From Candidatus Endomicrobiellum devescovinae (GTDB taxonomy: Bacteria; Elusimicrobiota; Endomicrobiia; Endomicrobiales; Endomicrobiaceae), in contig JAIRYK010000022.1 of assembly GCA_031267795.1 (NCBI GenBank), forward strand, positions 186,001 to 250,000: 64,000 bases of DNA, written 5' to 3'. Below are positions 25,808-34,623 of the stretch, in pieces. Made by a program: the position numbers and the translations under genes. Numbering within the stretch: the stretch's first letter is position 1; each line of letters opens with the position of its first letter. Under the pieces are notes generated by a model that did not search any database, was not told the origin of the DNA, and saw only the letters and a program-made list of their open reading frames with translations.

Positions 25808-26946
25808 ATGAAAAAGTTAATTTTATCGGTTGTTTTATGTTGTGCTTTCGGCGCTATCAATAGATTGATTTCCAACTGTAGTGCCGATAATATTGATGCG
25901 TCCATTACTCTCAGAATTCTCGTTGAAAATGATACTGAAGATATTAAAAAATCATTCGCGACTGCAGCGCCGAAGCATGCAGAGCTACTGTTAAAGCCGC
26001 AGAAGCCCACTTCAAAGCTAGAGTCAAAGACGCTCAATCATACAAAGTTTACGTTACGAAAGCAGATGTTCTTAAAATGCGTAGTGTTGAAGCAGACAAG
26101 GCTCGTGTTGAAGCAGACAAAGCTTACCGCGAGTTTATAGCAGCTAGGTCTGCTCACGATTCAACAACCAAAGACAAAGATACAAAATCAGCCGCGTCAG
26201 ATATAGCCGATGCCAATGCTGCTAAGACGTATGGAATCTTATGCAAAATTGCAGCAGAAATCACTAAATCCAATATCAACGAAGCAATTAAGCTCTACAA
26301 CATAGCTGCTGAATTCTACGATAAAGCTGCTAGAGCGTATGGGAAGATTGTCGCTGCTTGTTCTATTAATACACCCATTATTAGAACTGCTGAAAAAGCA
26401 AGAAGCACAGGAGATTATACTAAGTATAGATCTGATATTGCTAAAACTTTTGAAGCCTCTTACGAGAAAACAAAAGCTGAATATGAAATTTATATTGCTG
26501 AAAAAGAAAAAGCTACTGAAACTTGGGCTAAGCACGAAGCTTATTTCAAGAAAATGAAAAAAATTGCTGAAGCTTATGCTAAAGCCGCTGCTATCAGCAT
26601 TGAATTGTATGAAGCTGCTGAAAACTATGCCAATGCCGCTGAAGACTATGCCAAAGTTACCAACTCTTATGCTAAAGCAGCCGCGTCCAGCACTGAAGTA
26701 TCTGGGACTGATAAGATCTCCAAGTCAGACACTGCATTTGAATTATTACACGAGGCTCGCAATAAAACCATGAAAGCTTTTGCTACTTATTGCAGAACCA
26801 AGCTCAAACTCGCGGAAGCAAAAGCGCTACTCTGCTCTGAAGAAGCTGAAGAACTTAAACTTAAAACCGAACTTAGCAAAGCTTCAGTTGAACAAAACAT
26901 AAACGATGTACAACGCCAAGCCGCATCATTTTCCGTCTATCAATAA
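25808..26946 (+). pseudogene. Exported alanine-rich helical protein with one frameshift
   Basis: The start has a GAGG Shine-Dalgarno and a signal peptide (MKKLILSVVLCCAFGA...). After ~55 residues the frame changes near 25965-25985: the -1 frame reads AEACRATVKAAEAHFKARVKD and runs on to SFSVYQ at 26946. The composite is ~375 residues, almost all Ala/Lys/Glu/Tyr-rich amphipathic helix with loose repeats such as YAKAAAISIELYEAAENYANAAEDYAKV, so a long coiled-coil or helical rod is expected outside the cytoplasm. The long open second half suggests a recent break or sequence error. A strong hairpin follows. No known family is recognised. Confidence 0.6.
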
Positions 26947-26958
26947 CAGCTAAATACA

Positions 26959-26991
26959 TCAACTGCTACGGATTTTAGCGTAGCAGTTGAT
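26959..26991. terminator. Bidirectional hairpin terminator between convergent secreted-protein genes
   Basis: A perfect 12-bp stem (TCAACTGCTACG / CGTAGCAGTTGA) with an 8-base loop, flanked by AT-rich sequence. It lies 12 bases after the plus-strand gene and 26 before the stop of the minus-strand Cys-rich gene, so it can serve both. The T-run is poor. Confidence 0.65.
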
Positions 26992-27017
26992 ATTTGTATT
27001 AACATATCTTGGGCTTA

Positions 27018-27329
27018 TTAAAGTCCAGGAAATGGTTGTTGCCATTCTTGCCCCTGTTGCCGCCGCAACTCCTGCTCAGCATCCGGTGCAAATACAGGCT
27101 GACGACGACGATTGTCGTCTTCGGTTTCCCAATCACCTTGTGGACAGTCTTCCTTTTTGGCGTCTTTGCAGTATCCACCTCCCATAAATTGACAGGACAT
27201 GTATGCTGAACAACAAGTACTACTTAATCCAGTATTCTTGCACGCCTTACAAAAGTCAGAACACTCGTCTGCATTACTAACTCCAACAAAAGCACAGCAC
27301 AACACTACAGCCAAAAGCAGTCGTTTCAT
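27018..27329 (-). CDS. Secreted Cys-rich small protein, unknown function
   Basis: The 103-residue ORF has an AAGGAG Shine-Dalgarno and a clear signal peptide (MKRLLLAVVLCCAFVGVSNA) predicted to be cut before DEC. The mature part has eight cysteines in ~45 residues (CSDFCKACKNTG, STCCSAYMSC, YC, DC), enough for four disulfides, then an Arg/Gln/Glu-rich tail ending QQPFPGL. The signal peptide closely resembles that of the convergent helical protein (VVLCCAF in both). A hairpin (27358-27372) and a plausible promoter (TTTACA-N17-TAAATT) lie upstream. No family is recognised; a secreted, disulfide-stabilised peptide is what can be seen. Confidence 0.7.
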   Translation of the reverse strand: MKRLLLAVVLCCAFVGVSNADECSDFCKACKNTGLSSTCCSAYMSCQFMGGGYCKDAKKEDCPQGDWETEDDNRRRQPVFAPDAEQELRRQQGQEWQQPFPGL

Positions 27330-27428
27330 TCCAATCTCCTTTCAATTTAAATTTCAGAAGCCAAAAACTTCTGATTAATTTAACTGTAGTATTTTAAGTT
27401 GTAAAACATTTGTAACATCTCTTAATAA

Positions 27429-27460
27429 ATTGGACATTTTAGGATGGAAAAGTGGACACT
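27429..27460. other. Possible insertion-sequence end remnant
   Basis: Two TGGACA copies 22 bases apart (27431-27436 and 27453-27458) in the context TTGGACATTTTAGG...AAAAGTGGACAC. This style of repeated GTGGACA/TTGGACATTTT is what I recall for the ends of IS21-like elements. No transposase gene or matching second end is seen in the window, so this would be a relic. Confidence 0.25.
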
Positions 27461-27493
27461 ACTGATGTCTATACAAGTAACTGCATGTAAATT

Positions 27494-30283
27494 TTATCTG
27501 CATATGTAAAAATATTTGCAAGTTTTGCAGTTAGGTTCGTCTTCTTCGTCAAAAGCAAAGTAATCGCCAGAATTTATCTCATTAAGCAAAAATTTTAATA
27601 TATCTATACACTTTTCGTTTACGTATTGTTGTGTTGGGAAATCTATAATTTCAGATTTCTTTATGTTATATAAACCACACTGCATAACTTTTAACCCTGT
27701 TTCTTTTTCAAAAATATACTTATATAAAGGAAGCTGTAAAGACTTCACGTATTTCTTTATAGTCTGCCTCTTGAACTCTAATTTATCAAAATTACTTGAT
27801 ACTATACTTTTAGGAATATATCCTGTTTTATAATCAAATATCGCATACTCTTTGCCATTAGTATCTATCCTGTCTATTATGCAATTTAATTTATAAGTTT
27901 CTCCGGAATTTATTTGAATGCTTGAATTATATTCTTTTTCACATATATAAATGCTTTTGAAGTCTCTTTGTCTCTCTTTTTCCAAAACTTTTTCCATTCT
28001 GCGCTTAAAAACTTCTTTTATAAGAAACGCGTCTTCTCTAAACTGAAAACGAGCTGAGGAATTAAATTTATTATTAAGTTTTTCAAAAAAATCTTTTTCA
28101 AATTTTTCTGTTTTCAATACTTCAAAATTAAGATTTTCGTGAAAAACTTCTTTTAGAAAATCATGTATAAAATTACCTATATCGCCGCCGGAAACATCGC
28201 TGCCTATTTCAGCTTCGTTATCAAGAGACAATACATATTGAAAATAAAATTTTAATCTGCAAGTTAAATAAGAGTCTATTTTACTGTAAGTGTACGGCAT
28301 AATCTTCAAATATTTTTTAATTTCTTGAGTTTTTTCGTATTTCTGTTTTAAGGTTTTCTTTATTGAGAATTTAGGCAAAACGAACCTATTTACCTTCACA
28401 GCGTTTAAATCTCTACTTTCAAACTGCTTTTCCCATATAATAGATTCTATAAATCTGCTTCGTTCTTCTTTGGCATTGTCTGGGTAAATAAGATTTAACT
28501 TTTTACTTCCAGCAATTAGTCTGCTAAAGTGATATTTTTGTATTTCATACTCTTTATGCGTCATCTCAATACCTAAAGCATACATTATATCTTTAGGAAC
28601 TAAAGAATAATCTTTTTTTATTGCAGGTATTGCAGAGTCTGTCATTCCAACTATAAAAACATTGTCAAATGAAAAATTTCTTGATTCTAAAAGACCTAAT
28701 ACTTGCAATCCTTTTAACGGTGATCCATGAAGAGATATTTTTTTATTTTTTATAAGTTTCTTAAAAACAGCAAATATCTCTTCATATTTAAATTTTACTT
28801 TAGCAACTTCGCCGTATTTCATTTCCTTAGACATGGATAAAAGAATGTCCATAGCCTCTATGTTTAACGGATAATTCCCAATGGCAGACATACTGTACAG
28901 TTTATTTAAAAAGTTAAAAATAACATTAGACAAATCTAAAAAGGTTTCTATTCTTTCCCAAGATGCAAAAAAACATTCAAAAATTTCCTTTAAGATTTTT
29001 ATGATTTTCTCTGGACTTAGATACTCCCACGTTCCAGATATATTTTTTTCTATATCGCCAATCAAATCTTTATCTTCAATTATTTCTTTGAAAGAAACAA
29101 ACATTTTCCCGCTTAAACTTTTATTTGAATCCGGGCTTAAAGCTTCTTCAATTTTATGTGCGACAATCCTTGATATGGCGCTGTCTCCAAAAAATTTCAT
29201 ATTTTTAAAAAGCGGATTCATTAAAACTTTCACAAAATCTTTTGAATGATAATATTCTCCTCTCTTTGAAAGCTGCATTTCTGCAATCTCGTTTACCAGC
29301 AAAAACACGGCTGATTTCTCAGCAGGGTATCCTGCAGACACATTATATTTTCCGGTAACTATTGAAAGCTCAGATACTACAGACTGCAGCATTTTTGGCT
29401 CAGCAACAATAACTACGGTCTTATCCAAATCATTTTCTGAATACGAACTAATCAAATTTTTCAAGCAACTTCCTTGAGACTGATCGTCAACAGTTGAATA
29501 TATATTTAATTCATAGCTGTTTTTTAGCGGTTTTATATTCGGAATTGTTTCCCTAAATTCGCGATACAAAGTCTCAAGAACGTCAAACTCTTTAGGGTTG
29601 CCTTGAACAATTACTGTGAGATTGCCATCGTCATAAAACTTCTTGAAAATTTTAAATTCCGTTTTGTGGAGATAAAAAGGCGTCAGCAATATTATTTCTT
29701 CAAATTCCTTTTTAGTCTCAAAACAATCCAGTTCGGCGGCTTTAAGAAAACTGTAACCTTTAGTAGTTCTGAAAGATCTATCTAGTTTTACATGAAAACT
29801 CTTTCTTATTTTAAAAATGTTTTTTAAAAAATCGTTGATATTTTCAGGCACGTCATAACCGATTTCAGCATTCGCTCTTACGGCTTTAAGTTTTTCTTCG
29901 GAAATATTTTCCAAATCTAGTTGCTCTATAAATGAAAAAATTTCCTGAGACCATTCCATAAATGATGCAAAAGAAGTTTCACCTTTCAAAAGATGAGGTT
30001 CTTCGTCTTTAATGATTTCATAGATTAAATATGCTGCTTCAATGTCTGAAATTTTGGCAAGCCCGAATTTTTCAAAAATAGATTGTTCTACAAATTCATC
30101 ATTGGTATAAAAACTCGGAGAAAAAAAAGCTTTGCCTAGCTCTTGCGCAAGATTCCTCTTTATAAAAAGGAAAGGTCTTTTTCCTCCGCTTATAACGGCA
30201 ATTTTTTTATCAGATTTTGAAATATAATCCGCAACAAAATCAATTATATTCTTATCGCCATCTACGTTTATTATTCTTGACAT
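27494..30283 (-). CDS. addB: AddB-like helicase/nuclease subunit (PD-(D/E)XK family)
   Basis: The 929-residue protein is the partner of the AddA gene upstream. The N-terminal half is an inactive helicase-like region. The C-terminal RecB-type nuclease has YAIFDYKTGY (Asp and Lys of the active site) and QLPLYKYIF. An Fe-S site is likely: a Cys in LTCRLKF at the start of the nuclease and CKTCKYFYIC at the end, as in AddB. AddAB processes double-strand breaks for RecA-mediated repair. It overlaps addA by 13 bases. The N-terminus is divergent, so the label rests on the C-terminal nuclease and the gene pair. Confidence 0.85.
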   Translation of the reverse strand: MSRIINVDGDKNIIDFVADYISKSDKKIAVISGGKRPFLFIKRNLAQELGKAFFSPSFYTNDEFVEQSIFEKFGLAKISDIEAAYLIYEIIKDEEPHLLKGETSFASFMEWSQEIFSFIEQLDLENISEEKLKAVRANAEIGYDVPENINDFLKNIFKIRKSFHVKLDRSFRTTKGYSFLKAAELDCFETKKEFEEIILLTPFYLHKTEFKIFKKFYDDGNLTVIVQGNPKEFDVLETLYREFRETIPNIKPLKNSYELNIYSTVDDQSQGSCLKNLISSYSENDLDKTVVIVAEPKMLQSVVSELSIVTGKYNVSAGYPAEKSAVFLLVNEIAEMQLSKRGEYYHSKDFVKVLMNPLFKNMKFFGDSAISRIVAHKIEEALSPDSNKSLSGKMFVSFKEIIEDKDLIGDIEKNISGTWEYLSPEKIIKILKEIFECFFASWERIETFLDLSNVIFNFLNKLYSMSAIGNYPLNIEAMDILLSMSKEMKYGEVAKVKFKYEEIFAVFKKLIKNKKISLHGSPLKGLQVLGLLESRNFSFDNVFIVGMTDSAIPAIKKDYSLVPKDIMYALGIEMTHKEYEIQKYHFSRLIAGSKKLNLIYPDNAKEERSRFIESIIWEKQFESRDLNAVKVNRFVLPKFSIKKTLKQKYEKTQEIKKYLKIMPYTYSKIDSYLTCRLKFYFQYVLSLDNEAEIGSDVSGGDIGNFIHDFLKEVFHENLNFEVLKTEKFEKDFFEKLNNKFNSSARFQFREDAFLIKEVFKRRMEKVLEKERQRDFKSIYICEKEYNSSIQINSGETYKLNCIIDRIDTNGKEYAIFDYKTGYIPKSIVSSNFDKLEFKRQTIKKYVKSLQLPLYKYIFEKETGLKVMQCGLYNIKKSEIIDFPTQQYVNEKCIDILKFLLNEINSGDYFAFDEEDEPNCKTCKYFYICR

Positions 30284-33200
30284 ACTTTCACCAACAAGTT
30301 TTTATCTATATCTACAATGTAAGCCAAAGCTTTTTTGTATGGATAAATCTCTGAAACCAGAAAAACATAATTTTCAAGTTGTTTTTTATTTTCCTCTTCG
30401 TCATAACTTGAACTCTTAAAGTCAAGTATTATGAACTTATCTCGGCTAACTATAAGTTTGTCTATTCTAAAAGATTCTCCAGAAGAATTGACAATTTCTT
30501 TCTCATTAAAAATTTCATCTTTTTCATAAGAAAACATTTCTAAAATTTCCTTTGAAGAAAATAAATTTTTTAAATTTTCTTTTATAAAACCAACATTTTC
30601 AAAAGGAAACCTTCTTTCGCTAAAAAACATCGCTTCTTTAATAACATCGTTTATGGATTTATCTTTAACCGTTATAATTGTTGACAATGCATAGTGAATT
30701 ATTGTTCCTTTTTTTCTTGCTTCAGTAATGTCAAAAACATCTTTTTTTGGAACTGTAAAATATTTATACATATCTGTGTACCCCGAAGATGAATATGAAT
30801 CCAGTATCAAATTTTCTTCCAGATTATCGCTAATGGCATATTTTTGTTTAGACCCAAGAAGAAAAGTTTCTCCAGTAAACAGCTGTGGTATTAAATTATT
30901 TGATTGTTTGGCTTTTGGAGGAACTATTCCATAGAATTCATATTTGCTTCTTGTCATTGAAACGTATAAAACATTGAGTTCTTCAAGCAGCGAATTTAAT
31001 TTTTCTCTTTCATATATTTCTCTCGCAGTTGGAGAAAAGACAGAAAGACTTTCTGTTATATTTAAAAGTTTTATTTTTTCACCTGAATCGTCAAAATAAG
31101 GATTTCTTACAGACTCAGAAGAAAGTTTGAGATAAGGAACTATAACAACAGGAAACTCTAGTCCTTTAGACTTATGAACAGTCATAACTTTTATTCCGTT
31201 TCCAAAATAAGTTTTTACATAGAGTTCGCTCTTATCATCATCAATCCTCTTAAAATATTCTAAGAAATTTTTGAGTCCATGTTTTTGAGCTTCAAAATCT
31301 TTTATAAGCTCAAGGAAGCTCATTATAAAAACTTTTGTTTCGCAAAAATCTGCGACATTAAATTTTTCAAATATAGAAAGAGTCAATTCGTACGTTGGAA
31401 CAAATCCTGCTTTTACAAAAAATTCTTCAAAATATTCATTCCATAAATCTCTATATTTTTCTCTAAAAACCTTGTAAAGTGTTTTTGCCTTAACTTCTGA
31501 TTTACAGTCAAAAATAAATTTTTCTATTTCTTCACTTGGAATACCTGAAGCTTTAGAAAAAATTTCGCTAAGCAAAAAAGATGAGAACGAAAGATCATCT
31601 ATAGGAGAATCTATAAACATCAATAAGGAAACTATCTGCTTTATAAAGTTGTTATTTCTTATATTTAAAGTCTGAGGAGATTCAACTTCATAATTGTTTT
31701 CTAAAAGCCATAAACTTATTTTGAGTATCTCCTCATTTGATCTGCACAAAACTGCTATATCTCCAGACTTAAATCTCTTAGTAGCTTGAGAAATGCAAGA
31801 TATGAACTTCTGCTTTATATCTTCATCAATATCTTGGCAATCTTTGCCGATTGTATTGATTTCAATATATCCGCCGTCTTTTTGAGCTTCTTGCGTTGAA
31901 AAAGTATAAGGTTCTATCATCTTTGCAAAATCTGATTCAATTTTTTCTTTTTCGCAAAAGTAATTAAAAAATCTTTTAATGTTGTCTGCAGAGAAAATTT
32001 TATTGTTGAAATCAACTATGACTTTTCCTGTTCTGAAATTTTTGTTCAAATATCTTTTTTCTATTTCTGCTGAAGAAAATTCATTTGGAACAGAGCTAAA
32101 CAATTCTGACTTGCCACCTCTAAAAGAATATATCGCCTGTTTTACATCTCCTACAAAAAAGAAACTTCCTCCTCCTGCCAAACTTTCTTCTAAAAATCTT
32201 TTAATTCCCACCCATTGGACAATACTTGTATCTTGAAATTCATCAATCAAAAAATGTTTATACTTCTCAGACAATCTATAGTAAATTTCAGGCATTATAT
32301 TGTCATTACTTCCAAAATACTTAACAGTTTTTTTATTTATTTCGTTTAAATATACAACTCCATCTTTTTTTGACTGCTTATCAAACTCAAGAGCAACTTC
32401 TAAATATATTTGCGAATAAATACCGTAGTAATTTTCAACTTGAAATTTACATAAATCGCAAATATCTTTGCGAATCTCATGGCACAGATTTTCGGCTTCA
32501 TCAGACTTTGGAGAATCCTTTAAATATTCAAGACTCTCATATTTAAATCTTGCAGGAATATTATCTGCTGAAATAAATAATTTCTTGCCTGTTTCCAAAA
32601 CTTTAGCAACTGCTTTGCAATAATAAGCATTTAATTTCAATTTGAGAAGGAACTTTGAAAAATCTTTAACTTTTTTTACTATCGCTTCCGATTCAGAGTT
32701 AACTTCGGTTCTAAAATTTGTCTCGTTGACACAAACTATATCTTTACCAGAATTCCCAGATTTATTAAAAATCTTTAAGATTTCCCCGTATATGTTTTCT
32801 TTAGGAAGCCAACCCGAATCTTTCATAAGATATTGAGAGACGCATTTTAAAGCTATATTTTTTAAGCTAGCAGACTTTTGAGTTTTTTGAAGAAAATTTT
32901 CCAATGCAAACATAAGATTATCCGAATAATCTTGCTCTATTATGAAGTTTGGAGAAATATCAATGCTCATCGCACAGGATTTTAATATACGGTTTTTAAA
33001 ACTGTCTATGGTGCTTATGTTAAAGCTGTCGTAGCAGGATAGAATCATCTTTAAAATAGCCTTGCTTTTTTTCGCAATTTCCTGTTTTGATAACTTCAAA
33101 TCGTCAAAAAAGTCGCCGGAATCTTTTTCCAAAGCGGCTTTTTTAAGATAGTTTATAACTCTGTATTTCATTTCAACAGCCGCTTTATTTGTAAAAGTGA

Positions 33201-33330
33201 CTGCTATAATATTTTTTATATTTATGGTTTCGTCAGAATTGAACAACAGATAAATATATCTTTTTGCAAGATTGTAAGTCTTGCCAGAACCAGCAGAGGC
33301 TTGAACAGAAATTATTTGAGATTTGCTCAT
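30271..33330 (-). CDS. addA: AddA-like UvrD-family helicase/nuclease
   Basis: The 1019-residue protein has a Walker A motif ASAGSGKTYNLA at its N-terminus, Walker B LIDEFQDTS, helicase motif VGDVKQAIYSFRGG, motif V/VI region MTVHKSKGLEFPVV and LYVSMTRSKYE, and a C-terminal RecB-type nuclease with FIILDFKSS. It unwinds and degrades broken DNA ends with AddB. It is shorter than Bacillus AddA (~1230). The order smpB-addA-addB is tight (17-base gap, then overlap). Confidence 0.92.
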   Translation of the reverse strand: MSKSQIISVQASAGSGKTYNLAKRYIYLLFNSDETINIKNIIAVTFTNKAAVEMKYRVINYLKKAALEKDSGDFFDDLKLSKQEIAKKSKAILKMILSCYDSFNISTIDSFKNRILKSCAMSIDISPNFIIEQDYSDNLMFALENFLQKTQKSASLKNIALKCVSQYLMKDSGWLPKENIYGEILKIFNKSGNSGKDIVCVNETNFRTEVNSESEAIVKKVKDFSKFLLKLKLNAYYCKAVAKVLETGKKLFISADNIPARFKYESLEYLKDSPKSDEAENLCHEIRKDICDLCKFQVENYYGIYSQIYLEVALEFDKQSKKDGVVYLNEINKKTVKYFGSNDNIMPEIYYRLSEKYKHFLIDEFQDTSIVQWVGIKRFLEESLAGGGSFFFVGDVKQAIYSFRGGKSELFSSVPNEFSSAEIEKRYLNKNFRTGKVIVDFNNKIFSADNIKRFFNYFCEKEKIESDFAKMIEPYTFSTQEAQKDGGYIEINTIGKDCQDIDEDIKQKFISCISQATKRFKSGDIAVLCRSNEEILKISLWLLENNYEVESPQTLNIRNNNFIKQIVSLLMFIDSPIDDLSFSSFLLSEIFSKASGIPSEEIEKFIFDCKSEVKAKTLYKVFREKYRDLWNEYFEEFFVKAGFVPTYELTLSIFEKFNVADFCETKVFIMSFLELIKDFEAQKHGLKNFLEYFKRIDDDKSELYVKTYFGNGIKVMTVHKSKGLEFPVVIVPYLKLSSESVRNPYFDDSGEKIKLLNITESLSVFSPTAREIYEREKLNSLLEELNVLYVSMTRSKYEFYGIVPPKAKQSNNLIPQLFTGETFLLGSKQKYAISDNLEENLILDSYSSSGYTDMYKYFTVPKKDVFDITEARKKGTIIHYALSTIITVKDKSINDVIKEAMFFSERRFPFENVGFIKENLKNLFSSKEILEMFSYEKDEIFNEKEIVNSSGESFRIDKLIVSRDKFIILDFKSSSYDEEENKKQLENYVFLVSEIYPYKKALAYIVDIDKNLLVKVCQE

Positions 33331-33347
33331 AAGTTTTCAGATACAAC

Positions 33348-33797
33348 TTAATATTCTTTTGCCATTTCTCTAGCGATATCTTTTTTCTTTATAGCTTCTT
33401 TTTTATCGTAAGACTTTTTACCTTTGGCAAGCCCTATTAGAAGTTTTACTTTTCCTTTTCCTCCAATATAAACTTCTAGAGGAATAACAGTAAAACCTTT
33501 TTCTTTAACTTTTGCATGCATTCTATTGATTTCAGATTTGTGCATTAAAAGTTTTCTTTTTCTTTTAGGGTCATAATCTGCAATATGCGAGGATATTTGT
33601 TCATATGGGGCAATAAAAACGTTTTCAACAAAAGCTTCACTGTTTGAAAATCTTACTATGCTGTCAACAAGACTTATATTTGACCGCCTTACCGATTTTA
33701 CTTCGTATCCAGACAAGACAATTCCTGTTTCAAGTTTTTCAAGTATTTCGTAATTATAATAAGCCTTTCTGTTTGATGAAAATATTTTCTTTTCCAT
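33348..33797 (-). CDS. smpB: SsrA-binding protein SmpB
   Basis: The 149-residue protein has the SmpB signatures NRKAYYNYEILEKLETGIVL, GYEVKSVR, and the C-terminal tail KGKKSYDKKEAIKKKDIARE. It brings tmRNA to stalled ribosomes. The tmRNA gene itself is not seen in the window. It leads the smpB-addA-addB run. Confidence 0.97.
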   Translation of the reverse strand: MEKKIFSSNRKAYYNYEILEKLETGIVLSGYEVKSVRRSNISLVDSIVRFSNSEAFVENVFIAPYEQISSHIADYDPKRKRKLLMHKSEINRMHAKVKEKGFTVIPLEVYIGGKGKVKLLIGLAKGKKSYDKKEAIKKKDIAREMAKEY

Positions 33798-33888
33798 TTA
33801 TTATTCCTAAGCTGATTTAGATAATTCTACCATAAACTTTGAATTTTCTTTACACTTTGATGCAACTTTAAACGTCCTAACCGACATT

Positions 33889-34623
33889 TCAATTATTTGT
33901 TTCGTAACTGCTGAAAGGCATGCCAAGAGCTTTAAATTTTGTTGTAAACGGTTGGTAAAAACATTTTTCAAGGTATCTTAATAGATTGTTTGTTTCAAGA
34001 AAAGATAATACAGGGCTGTCAAAATTAATGATTGACACTACTTTTAAATCTAAATCTTTTTCTTTTAATTTTTGGAGAAAATTGTTCAGCTCATCTTCAG
34101 AAGCTGGTTCTACCAGCAATAATCTAAAAGATTCCGGTTCCAAATCAAGGAACTCATCAAATTTTTGGAATACTGAAACATTATAACCTGCTTTCTCTAA
34201 AATCATGACAGAAACTGAATCTCCAGTTATAGCAGCAATCTTTTCTTCTCTAGACTTTTCCGGTGATGCTATTCTTTCAAGGGTTCTCAAAATCTTAGGA
34301 ATATCAAAGGGTTTGTCCACAACTAAAAATGCCTCTTTCTCTGCCTCTTTAATCAAATCTATAAGAGCGTATGCAGTCATTATAATAATAACGATTTTTT
34401 TGTTAAATTTCTTTATTTCTTTGGAAGCTTCAACTCCATTCATTTCAGGCATTTTAATATCAAGAAATACAACATCAAAATTGCCAGTCTTCACAGCTTC
34501 TACAGCTTCTAAACCATTTTCTACCATAGAAACGCTATACCCCTGAACTTGAAGAATGCTTCCTAATGAATATCTTAAAGACGCTTCGTCGTCAGCAATA
34601 AGAATATTCAAATTATTAGCCAC
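33889..34623 (-). CDS. Response regulator: receiver plus degenerate second receiver-like domain
   Basis: The N-terminal receiver (residues ~5-122) is complete: acidic pair IADDE, phosphoacceptor FLDIKMPEMNG, Thr in MTAYA, Lys in DKPFD. The second half (~130-240) has the alternating strand/helix pattern of another receiver (MILEKAGYNVSVFQKFDEF, LLLVEP, LKVVSIINF) but no phosphoacceptor Asp. There is no DNA-binding domain, so output is likely by protein contact. Its start overlaps the kinase stop by 8 bases, making the kinase the natural partner. Confidence 0.88.
   Translation of the reverse strand: MANNLNILIADDEASLRYSLGSILQVQGYSVSMVENGLEAVEAVKTGNFDVVFLDIKMPEMNGVEASKEIKKFNKKIVIIIMTAYALIDLIKEAEKEAFLVVDKPFDIPKILRTLERIASPEKSREEKIAAITGDSVSVMILEKAGYNVSVFQKFDEFLDLEPESFRLLLVEPASEDELNNFLQKLKEKDLDLKVVSIINFDSPVLSFLETNNLLRYLEKCFYQPFTTKFKALGMPFSSYETNN

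Noticed and set aside
25808-26140. 110-residue frame as a separate short secreted protein
   Set aside because: Past about 55 residues its sequence turns basic and irregular, while the -1 frame continues the helical pattern, so the gene is better read as one frameshifted unit.
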